A stretch of DNA of 64,000 bases from CF-46 sp963760735 (GTDB lineage Bacteria; Chloroflexota; Limnocylindria; Limnocylindrales; CSP1-4): assembly GCA_963760735.1 (NCBI GenBank), contig CAVXEB010000007.1, forward strand, positions 372,001 to 436,000, written 5' to 3'. A program made the translations under genes and the position numbers. Below, piece by piece: positions 1-8,603 of the stretch (position 1 is the stretch's first letter; each line of letters opens with the position of its first letter). The notes under the pieces are model-generated. The model had not been told where the DNA came from. It saw only the letters and a list, made by a program, of their open reading frames with translations, and ran no database searches.

Positions 1-741
1 CTCGGGTTCTCCGTCTGGGCCCACCACATGTTCACGACCGGTGCCGTGTACCTGCCGTTCTTCAGCCTGATGACGTTCCTCATCGCGGTCCCGACGGGCG
101 TGAAGATGTTCAACTGGGTCTTCACGATGTACCGCGGCAAGCTGAGCTTCTCGACGCCGCTGCTCTTCGCGCTCGGGTTCCTGACGATGTTCCTGATCGG
201 CGGCATCAACGGCGCGTTCTCCGCCGCGGTGCCGGTCGACTTCGCACTCCACGACACCTACTGGGTCGTCGCCCACCTCCACTACGTCCTGTTCGGCGGA
301 TCCGTGTTCGGGGTCATGGCCGGGCTCTACTACTGGTTCCCGAAGATGACCGGCCGGATGCTCGGCGAGGGTCTCGGCAAGCTCCAGTTCCTCCTGATGT
401 TCATCGGGTTCAACCTGACGTTCTTCCCGATGCACCAGCTCGGCCTGATGGGCATGCCCCGGCGCATCGACGACTACGCGAGCAACGCCGGCTGGAACGA
501 CCTGAACATCGCGGCGACGATCGGCGGCTTCACGATCGCGCTGTCCATGCTCCCGCTCCTCTGGAACGTCTTCTCGTCCCTGCGTGGCGGCGCCCCGGCG
601 GGCGACGACCCGTGGGGCGCGAACACGCTCGAGTGGGCGACGAGCTCGCCGCCGCCGCCGTACAACTTCGACCACCTGCCGGAGATCCGATCGGAGCGAC
701 CGCTGTTCGATCTCCGCCACGGCCGGACGGCGACCCACTGA
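1..741 (+). CDS. ctaD: Cytochrome c oxidase subunit I, C-terminal part (5' end outside window)
   Basis: Catalytic subunit of an aa3-type heme-copper oxidase in the cytoplasmic membrane, which reduces oxygen and pumps protons. The reading frame is open from the first base, so the N-terminus lies upstream; 246 residues are visible. The HH pair at residues 8-9 (VWAHHMF) matches the CuB ligands, and AHLHYVLFGG carries the two histidines expected to bind heme a3 and heme a. Several hydrophobic helices follow, then a polar tail. The stop overlaps the ctaE start by one base (TGATG), so the two subunits are translationally coupled. Confidence 0.95.
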   Translation, partial: LGFSVWAHHMFTTGAVYLPFFSLMTFLIAVPTGVKMFNWVFTMYRGKLSFSTPLLFALGFLTMFLIGGINGAFSAAVPVDFALHDTYWVVAHLHYVLFGGSVFGVMAGLYYWFPKMTGRMLGEGLGKLQFLLMFIGFNLTFFPMHQLGLMGMPRRIDDYASNAGWNDLNIAATIGGFTIALSMLPLLWNVFSSLRGGAPAGDDPWGANTLEWATSSPPPPYNFDHLPEIRSERPLFDLRHGRTATH

Positions 742-1427
742 TGGCCGTCGACAGCCAGGCCCTCATTCCGGCCGGTCACGCGCCGGTCGAGCACAGCCCC
801 GTCGGCGGACTGTCGCACGACGCCCGCGGAGGGATCGCCAACCCGATCCTCGGGATGATCCTGTTCATCTGCTCGGAGGTGATGTTCTTCTCCGGGCTGT
901 TCGCGGCGTACTTCAGCGTCCGGGCCTCGTCGCCGGTCTGGCCGCCCGTCATCACCGGTGGGACGGATCCGGCGTCGGTCGAGGCCGCCAGGGAGCTCAC
1001 GGAGTCGTTCCAGCTCCACAGCGAGCCGTGGTTCGCCGCGCTCCTGACCCTCGTCCTGATCATCAGCTCGTTCACCTGCCAGATGGCGATCTGGTCGATC
1101 CGGCGGGACGACCGGGCGGGCTTCGTACGGGCGATCGGCATCACTCTCGTCCTCGGCATCGCGTTCCTGATCGGCCAGGTCTACGACTACTCGACGCTCG
1201 GGTTCGGGATCTCCGACACGCCGTTCGGCACGACGTTCTACACCCTGACCGGCTTCCACGGGGCCCACGTGTTCGGCGGCGCCGTGATGCTGTCGGTGAT
1301 CCTCTATCGCGGCCTCGCCGGCCAGTTCAGCTCACGCCACCACGACGCGGTCGAGGCGGTCTCGCTCTACTGGCACTTCGTCGACGTCGTGTGGATCGTC
1401 CTGTTCTCGACGCTCTATCTGCTGTAG
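741..1427 (+). CDS. ctaE: Cytochrome c oxidase subunit III
   Basis: Membrane subunit III of the aa3 oxidase, 228 residues. The ATG at 741 shares a base with the ctaD stop codon; longer in-frame extensions run back through ctaD and are unlikely. Family motifs are visible: SEVMFFSGLFAAYF near residue 45 and TGFHGAHVFGG near residue 170, with hydrophobic segments throughout. The order ctaD-ctaE is standard for these operons. The N-terminus (about 30 residues) is polar and cytoplasmic. Confidence 0.93.
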   Translation: MAVDSQALIPAGHAPVEHSPVGGLSHDARGGIANPILGMILFICSEVMFFSGLFAAYFSVRASSPVWPPVITGGTDPASVEAARELTESFQLHSEPWFAALLTLVLIISSFTCQMAIWSIRRDDRAGFVRAIGITLVLGIAFLIGQVYDYSTLGFGISDTPFGTTFYTLTGFHGAHVFGGAVMLSVILYRGLAGQFSSRHHDAVEAVSLYWHFVDVVWIVLFSTLYLL

Positions 1428-1439
1428 GCAGGAGGCCCG

Positions 1440-1634
1440 ATGCATCCGCTCCGGCATCCTCGGAACGCCGCCTTCCTCGGCGTCATCTTCATCGTGATCG
1501 CCGTCATCTACTGGGCATTGCCGTACTTCCTGGGCGGGCACGTCGACTACGCCGGGGTGACGATGCTGCTGGTTCTCGGGATCGCGATGTCGCTGATGGC
1601 ATACGTGCTCGTCGCCGGCTCGTCGAACGACTGA
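1440..1634 (+). CDS. Small membrane protein, cytochrome oxidase subunit IV-like
   Basis: A 64-residue protein with two hydrophobic helices (residues about 10-30 and 38-58) and a short polar tail. It starts 12 bases after ctaE behind a good GGAGG ribosome site. Small two-helix proteins at this position in aa3 operons usually act as subunit IV or an assembly factor. No diagnostic motif is visible, so the function rests on position and topology. Confidence 0.75.
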   Translation: MHPLRHPRNAAFLGVIFIVIAVIYWALPYFLGGHVDYAGVTMLLVLGIAMSLMAYVLVAGSSND

Positions 1635-1660
1635 TCCCGGCAACGGACTGACGACCCGGC

Positions 1661-2761
1661 ATGGAACTTCTCCAGAACCTCTGGAACGGGATCCTTCAGC
1701 TAGCGTCGCTGTTCGTCATCCCGGACTGGGGCTCGCTGATCGCCCTGCTCCCGGTGTTCATGGCGGTCGTCGTGATCGTCTACCTGATCTGGCTCGTGGT
1801 CCAGGCCACCCGGATCGGGCCGCGCCGGCGGCGGCCGGGACGGATCACCCCGCCGCCACCGCCGGGGATCCACATGCCGGGCCCGACGTACGCGCCGTTC
1901 TTCGCGGCCGCTGGTGTGTTCCTGCTGTTCCTGGGCCTCGTGTTCCCCGGCCCGCTCCTCCTGATCGGCGTCGTCATCCTCGTCCTCTCCCTCCTCTACT
2001 GGGGCAGGGAGAGCTTCCGCGACTACGACCACGTGGCCGAGGCGCATCCGGAGCTCCCGCCGCCCGTCCACACCGGTCCGCCGCCCGGCGTCCACGTCCC
2101 CGGTCCGACGTTCCGCCCGATCCTCGCCTCGATCGGCGTCGCGATCCTGTTCCTCGGCCTCGTCTTCCCGGGCTGGATCCTCGCGGTTGGCATCGCCTTC
2201 CTGGTCGTGGCCCTGCTCGGCTGGCTCAACGACGCCAGGAAGGAGTACCAGCGGACCGTCCGCGCCGACACGACCGGGCATCTCGAGAACGGCCCGGATC
2301 CGGCCTGGCCGAAGGCGATCGGCTGGGTGTTCACCGTCCTCGTCGTGGTCGCGATCGCGATCACGGCCGGCTGGTTCCCGCCGCGATCCGCGGTCGGCGG
2401 GACCGCCGAGGGCTCTCCCGCGCCCGGCGGTTCCGGGGCTCCCACCGGATCCGGGGCACCCGCAGGATCGGGGGCTCCCGGCGACCTGACCGTCGTCGCA
2501 CACGGCATCGCCTTCAACGTGACGACGCTGGCCGCGAAGGCGGACGCGCCGTTCCACATCCTGTTCGACAACCAGGACGCGGGGACGCCGCACGACATCG
2601 ACATCCTCCAGGCGAGCGGGACCAAGGTCTTCGACGGCAAGGACTTCCCGGGCGTCGCCCAGAAGACCTACGACGTCCCGCCGCTGCCGGCCGGGACCTA
2701 CAAGTTCGAGTGCTCGATCCATCCGGCCCTGATGAACGGGCAGCTGACCGTCGGCGGCTGA
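1661..2761 (+). CDS. Membrane protein with duplicated helix module and C-terminal cupredoxin domain
   Basis: 366 residues in the oxidase operon. An N-terminal hydrophobic helix is followed by two copies of a proline-led module (PPGIHMPGPT and PPGVHVPGPT, each followed by a helical segment containing LFLGLVFPG), then another helix at about 220-240. A Gly/Ala/Ser/Pro linker at about 245-275 leads to a roughly 90-residue cupredoxin fold. Candidate copper ligands are the His of TPHDI and the Cys, His and Met of FECSIHPALM. The likely topology puts the cupredoxin outside the membrane, where it could pass electrons to the oxidase. The role is inferred from domain and context; I know of no named family for the whole protein. 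Confidence 0.8.
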   Translation: MELLQNLWNGILQLASLFVIPDWGSLIALLPVFMAVVVIVYLIWLVVQATRIGPRRRRPGRITPPPPPGIHMPGPTYAPFFAAAGVFLLFLGLVFPGPLLLIGVVILVLSLLYWGRESFRDYDHVAEAHPELPPPVHTGPPPGVHVPGPTFRPILASIGVAILFLGLVFPGWILAVGIAFLVVALLGWLNDARKEYQRTVRADTTGHLENGPDPAWPKAIGWVFTVLVVVAIAITAGWFPPRSAVGGTAEGSPAPGGSGAPTGSGAPAGSGAPGDLTVVAHGIAFNVTTLAAKADAPFHILFDNQDAGTPHDIDILQASGTKVFDGKDFPGVAQKTYDVPPLPAGTYKFECSIHPALMNGQLTVGG

Positions 2762-2777
2762 GCCGCCTCGCGCGCCC

Positions 2778-3341
2778 GTGACCGAACCGACCGCGGCCCG
2801 TCCCGGCCGCCCCGACCGACGGATCGCCGTGCTCGTCGGGGTCGCGATCGTCACGACGCTGGCGATCGTCGCCCTCGTGGCGCTGACGCGGCCGCCAGGC
2901 GGCTCGTCTTCGTCGGACACGATCGCCAAGGGATCGCCCGTGCCGAACATTCAGGGAACGGCGCTGGACGGCTCGACCGTGGACCTCGCCTCCCTCCGGG
3001 GCAAGCCGGTCGTCATCAACTTCTGGGGCCCGTCCTGTCCGCCGTGTGTGACCGAGCTGCCGCTGCTGGCGACGAAGGCGGCTGCACACCCCGGCCTGCA
3101 GATCGTCGGCGTCCTCATGGGCGACCCGGTCGCCGGTGCGCAGGAGTTCGCGACCGCCCACGAGGCGACCTGGCCGACCGTCATCGATCCCGATGGGTCG
3201 ATCAAGCGCGACTACCGCGTCCTCGCCCGGCCACAGAGCTACTTCGTCGACGCGAACGGCGTGCTCCAGTCGATCCAGATCGGGTACCTGACCGATACGG
3301 ACTTCGAGCGGCAGTACGCGATGATCGCCGGCGGATCGTGA
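2778..3341 (+). CDS. TlpA/ResA-like membrane-anchored thioredoxin
   Basis: 187 residues starting at a GTG. One hydrophobic anchor at about 16-36 is followed by a periplasm-facing thioredoxin fold. The active site is WGPSCPPC, and the cis-proline region is VLARPQSYFVD. Proteins of this AhpC/TSA-TlpA class reduce disulfides in apocytochrome c or deliver reductant or copper to the CuA site. The position directly after oxidase genes supports a maturation role. Its stop overlaps the GTG start of the next ABC ATPase gene (GTGA). Confidence 0.85.
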   Translation: MTEPTAARPGRPDRRIAVLVGVAIVTTLAIVALVALTRPPGGSSSSDTIAKGSPVPNIQGTALDGSTVDLASLRGKPVVINFWGPSCPPCVTELPLLATKAAAHPGLQIVGVLMGDPVAGAQEFATAHEATWPTVIDPDGSIKRDYRVLARPQSYFVDANGVLQSIQIGYLTDTDFERQYAMIAGGS

Positions 3342-4339
3342 CCTCGGTCTCCGACGCAGCCGCGCCGGCGGTCGAGGTCGCCGGACTGACGAAGGGATAC
3401 GGCGGGCGCCAGGTCGTCCGCGACCTGTCGTTCCGGGTGGGGGCGGGCGAGATCGTCGCCCTCCTCGGGCCGAACGGGGCCGGCAAGACGACGACGGTCG
3501 AGATCATCGAGGGCTACCGCCGGCCCGACGCGGGATCCGTCGTCGTCCTCGGCGAGGATCCGGCGCGCGCGGGCCGGGAGCATCGCGCACGGGTCGGGCT
3601 GATGCTCCAGGGCGGCGGCGGGATCGACCCTCGGATGACCGGCAGCGAGGTGGTCCGGCTCCACGGCCGGTTCCATGCCTCGCCGCGGGAGCCCGACGAG
3701 CTGCTCCGGCTCGTCGGCGTGCCGGAGGCCGTGGCCCGGACCCGCTACCGGCGGCTTTCGGGTGGCGAGCGGCAGCGCGTCGGACTCGCGCTCGCGCTCG
3801 TCGGACGGCCGGAGGTCGCGATCCTCGACGAGCCGACAGCCGGGATGGATGTCGAGGCCCGCGCCGCGACGCGGGAGCTGCTGGCCGGCCTGCGCGACGA
3901 CGGCGTGGCGGTCCTGCTGACGAGCCACGACCTCACCGACGTCGAGCGCCTGGCCGACCGGATCGCGATCATCGACCGCGGACGGCTCGTCGCAAGCGGC
4001 AGTCCCGCGGAGCTGACGTCCGCGTCGCGGCCGCGACTGCGGTTCCGCATCGCCGGGACGGTCGACGAGACGGATCGCGCCGACCTCGCGACCAGCCTGG
4101 GAGAGGTCGCCGCGTCGGGTGGGCCCGGAGGGAACGCCGTGACCGTCGAGCCCGAGGACGGGCTCGGCCGCTACCGGGTCGACGGTCCCCCGCCGACGCC
4201 CGCGGCGATCACCGCGCTCGCCGCGTGGTGCGAGTCGCGCGGCGCGGCGATCCTCGAGGTCCGGTCGGGTGGCGGCAGCCTCGAGGAGCGGTACCTCGAG
4301 CTGATCGGGTCCGCCACCGACGACGAGGAGCCCGGATGA
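3338..4339 (+). CDS. ABC-2 type transporter ATP-binding protein
   Basis: 333 residues starting at the GTG at 3338, which overlaps the preceding stop by four bases. Walker A is GPNGAGKTT, the signature is LSGGERQR, and Walker B is ILDEPTAGMD followed by the switch His in LTSHDLTDV. The C-terminal 90 residues form the extra domain common in CcmA/DrrA-type exporters. It pairs with the permease that follows. The substrate is unknown; being next to oxidase and thioredoxin genes, export of something needed for cytochrome assembly is possible but not shown. Confidence 0.92.
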   Translation: MTSVSDAAAPAVEVAGLTKGYGGRQVVRDLSFRVGAGEIVALLGPNGAGKTTTVEIIEGYRRPDAGSVVVLGEDPARAGREHRARVGLMLQGGGGIDPRMTGSEVVRLHGRFHASPREPDELLRLVGVPEAVARTRYRRLSGGERQRVGLALALVGRPEVAILDEPTAGMDVEARAATRELLAGLRDDGVAVLLTSHDLTDVERLADRIAIIDRGRLVASGSPAELTSASRPRLRFRIAGTVDETDRADLATSLGEVAASGGPGGNAVTVEPEDGLGRYRVDGPPPTPAAITALAAWCESRGAAILEVRSGGGSLEERYLELIGSATDDEEPG

Positions 4340-5115
4340 CACGGGCCGCCTCGCCGATCCGCGCCGCCTCACCGACCCGGGCGATCGCGGCAATGACCGC
4401 GATGGAGCTCCGGCTCGCCCTCCGGCGCGGCGAGAACCTGTTCGCGACGATCGTGATCCCCACGATCGTCCTGCTGCTGTTCTCGTCGGTCTCGATCCTG
4501 CCGACGGGTCCGGGCCGCCCGGTCGACTTCCTCCTGCCCGGGACGATCGCGCTCGGGATCGTCGCGACGAGCCTCGTCAGCCTCGGGATCACGACCGCCT
4601 ACGACCGCTCGTACGGGGTGCTCAAGCGGCTCGGTGGGTCGCCGCTCAGCCGCGGCGAGCTGGTCGTCGCCCGGCTGCTGACGGTCCTCGTCATCGAGGC
4701 GGTCCAGGTGACACTCCTCGTCGCGGTGGCCTTCCTTGGACTCGGCTGGGGCCCCGGGCCGGGCGCCTCGCCGCTCCTCGCGGTCGTCGCGGTCCTCCTC
4801 GGCACCGCCGCGTTCGCGGGCCTCGGGCTGACGCTCGCCGGCACCCTCCGGGCGGAGACCGTGCTCGCCCTCGCCAACGTCCTGTTCCTGGTCTTCCTCG
4901 TCATCGGCGGCGTGATCGTCCCGATCGATCGGCTACCGGCGCCGCTGACGGCGGTTGCGGCCGCCCTGCCGGCGGCCCCGCTCTCGGAGCTGCTCCGGAT
5001 CGCCCTCGGCTCGGCCGGAACGGCCGGCGCGGACGTGGCGAGCCCGTTGGTGCTTCTCGGGGCGTGGGCCGCCGGGCTGCTCGGGCTCGCGGCCGCGACG
5101 TTCCGCTGGGAGTAG
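4336..5115 (+). CDS. ABC-2 type transporter permease
   Basis: 259 residues starting at the ATG at 4336, which overlaps the ATPase stop (ATGA). About six hydrophobic helices follow an amphipathic N-terminus. The central segment YDRSYGVLKRLGGSPLSR is typical of ABC-2 permeases, where it forms the coupling region between helices. The ATPase and permease form a complete two-gene exporter, and the operon ends here, before the tRNA on the opposite strand. Confidence 0.9.
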   Translation: MTRAASPIRAASPTRAIAAMTAMELRLALRRGENLFATIVIPTIVLLLFSSVSILPTGPGRPVDFLLPGTIALGIVATSLVSLGITTAYDRSYGVLKRLGGSPLSRGELVVARLLTVLVIEAVQVTLLVAVAFLGLGWGPGPGASPLLAVVAVLLGTAAFAGLGLTLAGTLRAETVLALANVLFLVFLVIGGVIVPIDRLPAPLTAVAAALPAAPLSELLRIALGSAGTAGADVASPLVLLGAWAAGLLGLAAATFRWE

Positions 5116-5153
5116 CCAGGGCCCAATTGGGGCGGGCATGCCGGAAAAGGATG

Positions 5154-5179
5154 AACCCCGGGCGGTCGGACCCGGGGTT
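5154..5179 (-). terminator. Hairpin downstream of initiator tRNA
   Basis: A perfect 9-bp inverted repeat (AACCCCGGG / CCCGGGGTT) with an 8-base loop. Read on the minus strand it lies 14 bases past the tRNA 3' end and is followed by CATCCTTTT, a short T run. This fits an intrinsic terminator for the tRNA, and it may also serve the convergent ABC operon. Confidence 0.7.
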
Positions 5180-5193
5180 CGGGGATATGCGGC

Positions 5194-5268
5194 TGGTTGC
5201 GGGGGACGGATTCGAACCGCCGACCTTCGGGTTATGAGCCCGACGAGCTGCCGCTGCTCCACCCCGCG
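5194..5268 (-). tRNA. tRNA-fMet (CAT), initiator
   Basis: The minus strand folds into a standard cloverleaf of 75 bases including an encoded CCA. The anticodon is CAT in the loop CTCATAA. Two initiator hallmarks are visible: the first acceptor pair is C-A (unpaired), and the anticodon stem carries three GC pairs (GGG/CCC). The T arm is GGCGG-TTCGAAT-CCGTC. Elongator Met or Ile tRNAs normally have a paired 1-72 position, so initiator is the better call. Confidence 0.95.
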
Positions 5269-5393
5269 ACGGCCAATGGTAGGGACCGGTCCGCGATCGG
5301 TCAAATGGCAACCCACCGGTACGGAAGTCCCGGCCGAGCCCGCGACGAACGAGCCAATTGCGTCGGTGCACCGCTCGGCGCACCGTCCGCGAC

Positions 5394-5594
5394 ATGTTCG
5401 GACGACCCCGCACCACACCGGACCGTGATCTGTCGGCCATCGCCGAGGCGTTCCAGGAGCGCCTCGCCGGATCGCCGGTCGCCCGGCGCCCGGAGACGCC
5501 CCGCACCGATCCGCGCGACCTCCGACGCCGGCTCGGCGTCTCCCAGTCGCCAGGGCTGCGAAAGCGCCTCGAGGGCCGGCTGAGCCCGACCTGA
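5394..5594 (+). CDS. Small hypothetical protein
   Basis: 66 residues, arginine- and proline-rich (MFGRPRTTPDRDL...), with no recognised domain. The ATG at 5394 is preferred over an upstream TTG at 5358. It fills the gap between the tRNA and the convergent MFS gene. No strong ribosome site is visible, so it may be a chance frame. Confidence 0.35.
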   Translation: MFGRPRTTPDRDLSAIAEAFQERLAGSPVARRPETPRTDPRDLRRRLGVSQSPGLRKRLEGRLSPT

Positions 5595-5607
5595 CTCGCG
5601 ACCGGCG

Positions 5608-6936
5608 TCAGACCGCCGGCTGGATCGTGGCGGCTTCGAGTGCCGCGGTTCGCTCCCGAAGTCGCGGCCAGGCGACGATGAACCCGGCCGTCGAGAGCAC
5701 CGTCATCACGATCGCGAACAGGAAGAACGGCAGGCGGATGTCGATCGCCGCCGCGCTTCCCGCGACGAGCGACGCGACCACGAATCCGAGCGTCCCCGAC
5801 GCCCCGACGATCCCCTGCGCGGTCGATGCCCGGCCGGCGGGGCTGCCGAGCGCGATGACCGTGAACAGCGCCGGACTGCCGATTGCCGATCCGGTCGATT
5901 CGATGAGGATCAGCGGCACCGACAGGATCGGGTCGATGATCACCGTGTAGGCGAGGGCTGCCGCGACCGGGAGGATCGTCCCGGCCAGCAGGTACGGCGT
6001 CAGGCTGCCGCGGTCGATCCGCCGGCCGAAGTACGGCGACAGGACGAGGATCGGCAGACCGAACATCGCGAACGTCAGGCCGATCAGCTCGAGGCCTGCG
6101 CCGAGATGGGCGAGGAAGAGGGACCAGATCACCTCGTACGTCCCGAACGCGAAGTTGCCCCCGACCGTGAACAGGATCGCGGAGATCAGCCAGCGGTTGA
6201 CGATCGATCCCGGAGCGCTCTGCTCGCCGGGCCGGCCCTCGATCCCGTCGCCGGCAGGGATCGCTCGCGCGACGAGATGGTCCGGCCCCGGACCCAGCTC
6301 CGTGAGCTCGAGCGCGCCGATCCGGCCGGTCTCGTGCGGGCGCTCTCGGACGCGGATCGCGATCGCGGCGGCCGCCACGAACGAGCTGATCGCGCCGAAC
6401 ACGAAGATGAAGCCGACCCCGCCGAAGACCGCCGCCCCGATCCCGCCGATCGCCGGGCCGAGGAGCAGCCCGCCCATCTGGGCCGCGCCGTACAGGCCGA
6501 ACGCCTCGCCGCGCCGATCGGGTGGCGTCGCGTCCGTGATGTAGCCACGAGCGGCCGGGTCGTACATCGCGGTCGACAGCCCCGCGAGCGCGCGCAGGAC
6601 GATGAACGGGACGGCTCCGACGAAGACCAGCGGCAGGAACAGGAAGATCCCGGCGAGGACGTTGCCGGCGACCATCAGCGGGACCCGCCGGGTTCGATCC
6701 GCGATCCAGCCGAAGACGGGCTCTCCGACCAGCCGAGCGGCCGGCCACGCCGCTACCACGACTCCGAGCGTCTGGAGATCGACGCCGTGTTCCGTGAAGT
6801 AGAGCGGCATGATCGGGAGCAGGGCGCCGAAGCCCAGCCAGACGATCAGCTCGGCGGCGAGAAGGGGGAGGATCGCGCCCCAGCGGCGGTTCCAGGCGGC
6901 GATCCCGGCGACGAGGTCGCCCGGTCGGGCAGGCAT
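5608..6936 (-). CDS. Major facilitator superfamily transporter
   Basis: 442 residues with about twelve hydrophobic helices in two halves split near residue 210-240. The loop between helices 2 and 3 carries the MFS signature-like GWIADRTRRVPLM. Other helix-rich motifs such as ALAGLSTAMYDPAARGYI fit drug or sugar efflux MFS proteins. The substrate cannot be told from sequence. The gene is monocistronic, converging on the small gene at 5394. Confidence 0.9.
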   Translation of the reverse strand: MPARPGDLVAGIAAWNRRWGAILPLLAAELIVWLGFGALLPIMPLYFTEHGVDLQTLGVVVAAWPAARLVGEPVFGWIADRTRRVPLMVAGNVLAGIFLFLPLVFVGAVPFIVLRALAGLSTAMYDPAARGYITDATPPDRRGEAFGLYGAAQMGGLLLGPAIGGIGAAVFGGVGFIFVFGAISSFVAAAAIAIRVRERPHETGRIGALELTELGPGPDHLVARAIPAGDGIEGRPGEQSAPGSIVNRWLISAILFTVGGNFAFGTYEVIWSLFLAHLGAGLELIGLTFAMFGLPILVLSPYFGRRIDRGSLTPYLLAGTILPVAAALAYTVIIDPILSVPLILIESTGSAIGSPALFTVIALGSPAGRASTAQGIVGASGTLGFVVASLVAGSAAAIDIRLPFFLFAIVMTVLSTAGFIVAWPRLRERTAALEAATIQPAV

Positions 6937-7063
6937 CTGCCGGGATCGTACGGCGTGACGCTGCCGTGACGGTCGCTCCGTATCATCGAGCGGTGCCTGG
7001 CTCCGAGCGCGCCTCCCGGCGCATGATCATCGGCGTGCCCGGTTCGGCGGGCCGGAGTCCCCG

Positions 7064-7855
7064 ATGAGCGGGCCGATCGGTCTGCACGGCGGCGGCGAGT
7101 ACCTCGCGGGCGACGAGCCCTTCCTCGATGCCCTGCTCGCCGCAGCAGCCCGGGCGGTCGGCCGGCGTGCGGAGGCCGACGACCTCTTCGACGTCACGAG
7201 CCACGGCGCGGCCGTCCCCGATGCGCCGGTCCGGGTCGCGGTCGTGCCGACGGCCGCCGGACGCGGGATGCCCGACCGCGCCGCCGCCACCGGCGTCGCC
7301 GCCTTCGAGCGCCGGGCCGATGCGGTGGGGATCCCGGCGCGGGTCGAGGTGGTCCGCGTCGTCGACCGCACCTCGGCCGCGGACGCCGAGCTCGCCCGCC
7401 GGCTGGCCGACGCCGATCTCGTCCACCTGCCCGGTGGCGATCCCGACCTGATCCCGACGATCCTCGAGGACAGCGCGGCCCTCGCCGCGATCGAGCGTGC
7501 CTGGCGCCGCGGCGCGGTGATCGCCGGGGCGAGCGCCGGGGCGATGGCCCTCGCCGAGTGGACGTGGACGCCTCGCGGCGGCATGCGCGGGCTCGGGTTC
7601 GTCCATGGCCTGGCGGTCGTGCCCCATTACGACGACGTCCGACGCACGACGTGGCAGGAGACGATCGACGGCCTCGCCCCGGGCGGCATCGGCTACCTGG
7701 GGCTCGACGAGCGGACCGGGATCCTTGCCGAGTCGAACGGCGGCGGCGAGCGGACGTGGCTCGTCGCGGGACAGGGTGCGGCCTGGTGGTTCGCCCGCGG
7801 CGCCCGGCAGCCGGTCGTCGGCCGGTCCGGTCAGCGCCTGCGCCTGCCCTTCTGA
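7064..7855 (+). CDS. Cyanophycinase-like/type 1 glutamine amidotransferase-fold peptidase (S51)
   Basis: 263 residues. The nucleophile elbow GASAGAMAL puts Ser at residue 158; the N-terminal LHGGGEYLAGDEPFLDALL and LPGGDPDLI match the cyanophycinase/peptidase E group. Such enzymes hydrolyse beta-aspartyl links in cyanophycin or Asp-X dipeptides. No cyanophycin synthetase is seen in the window, so a general S51 dipeptidase is equally possible. It is monocistronic, starting at the ATG at 7064. Confidence 0.75.
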   Translation: MSGPIGLHGGGEYLAGDEPFLDALLAAAARAVGRRAEADDLFDVTSHGAAVPDAPVRVAVVPTAAGRGMPDRAAATGVAAFERRADAVGIPARVEVVRVVDRTSAADAELARRLADADLVHLPGGDPDLIPTILEDSAALAAIERAWRRGAVIAGASAGAMALAEWTWTPRGGMRGLGFVHGLAVVPHYDDVRRTTWQETIDGLAPGGIGYLGLDERTGILAESNGGGERTWLVAGQGAAWWFARGARQPVVGRSGQRLRLPF

Positions 7856-8008
7856 CCGTCGCGGGCACGCACCGCCGTTCGAGGCCGCCGGGCTCCGCCT
7901 TACAAGCGCCTTACCGGCGGCCATCGATCCGGCACGGATCCTGTCGGATGGTCTGCCCGACGCGGGATCCGACCGCGAACCTGTCCAGTCACCACGAGGT
8001 TCACCGCA

Positions 8009-8578
8009 ATGGCCGCTCTGCTCCGACGATCCGCCCTCACGATCGTCGCCGTCCTCGTCCTGTCGCTCCTCGCCGTCGGCCTCGTCGAGGCCGGGATCGC
8101 GATCGGAACGGCCGCCCGGGCGCCCGCACCACTCGGGGCGGCCTCCGTCGCAACGTCCGACGCCGCGGATGGCGCGGTCGCCGGCGAGATCGATGCCCTG
8201 CTCGCCGCCGACCAGACGACGACCGCGACGCCGGCCGCCGCGGGTCGCGTCAACAAGGCCGTTGCCGGGCTCCGCCGCCTGGCCGCGGCCCGCAAGCTCG
8301 TCCACGCGACGGTCGTCGTCGACCTGCCGAAGCTCGGAGGGCTCACGACGGTCCAGCTCGACCACGGCACGATCACGGCCGTGAGCGCGACGTCCCTGAC
8401 GGTCTCGGAGACCGGCGGGGCGACCGCCACCGTCAAGCTCGGCGACGAGACCCGCGTCCGGAAGAACGCCGCGAAGGGCGCGGTCGCCGACCTGAAGACC
8501 GGCGACGAGGTCTTCGTGATGAGCAGGGTCGAAGGCGGCGCGACCGAGGCCTATCTCGTCGTCGTGCCGAAGGCCTGA
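8009..8578 (+). CDS. Secreted or membrane-anchored protein with DUF5666-like repeat domain
   Basis: 189 residues. A hydrophobic signal or anchor lies at residues about 8-32, then an Ala/Thr-rich region, then a beta-rich domain (GTITAVSATSLTVSETGG...VKLGDETRVRKN...GDEVFVMS). This layout resembles the DUF5666 beta-barrel repeat found in exported proteins of high-GC bacteria. The catalytic role is unknown. The gene stands alone, converging on ppc. Confidence 0.6.
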   Translation: MAALLRRSALTIVAVLVLSLLAVGLVEAGIAIGTAARAPAPLGAASVATSDAADGAVAGEIDALLAADQTTTATPAAAGRVNKAVAGLRRLAAARKLVHATVVVDLPKLGGLTTVQLDHGTITAVSATSLTVSETGGATATVKLGDETRVRKNAAKGAVADLKTGDEVFVMSRVEGGATEAYLVVVPKA

Positions 8579-8603
8579 CGATCGATCCCGCGATCACCGC
8601 CGG

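Noticed and set aside
1700..2950. Long minus-strand frame opposite the cupredoxin gene
   Set aside because: It is Arg/Gly/Asp-rich and low in hydrophobic residues, typical of a shadow frame in high-GC DNA; the plus-strand frame has clear domains.
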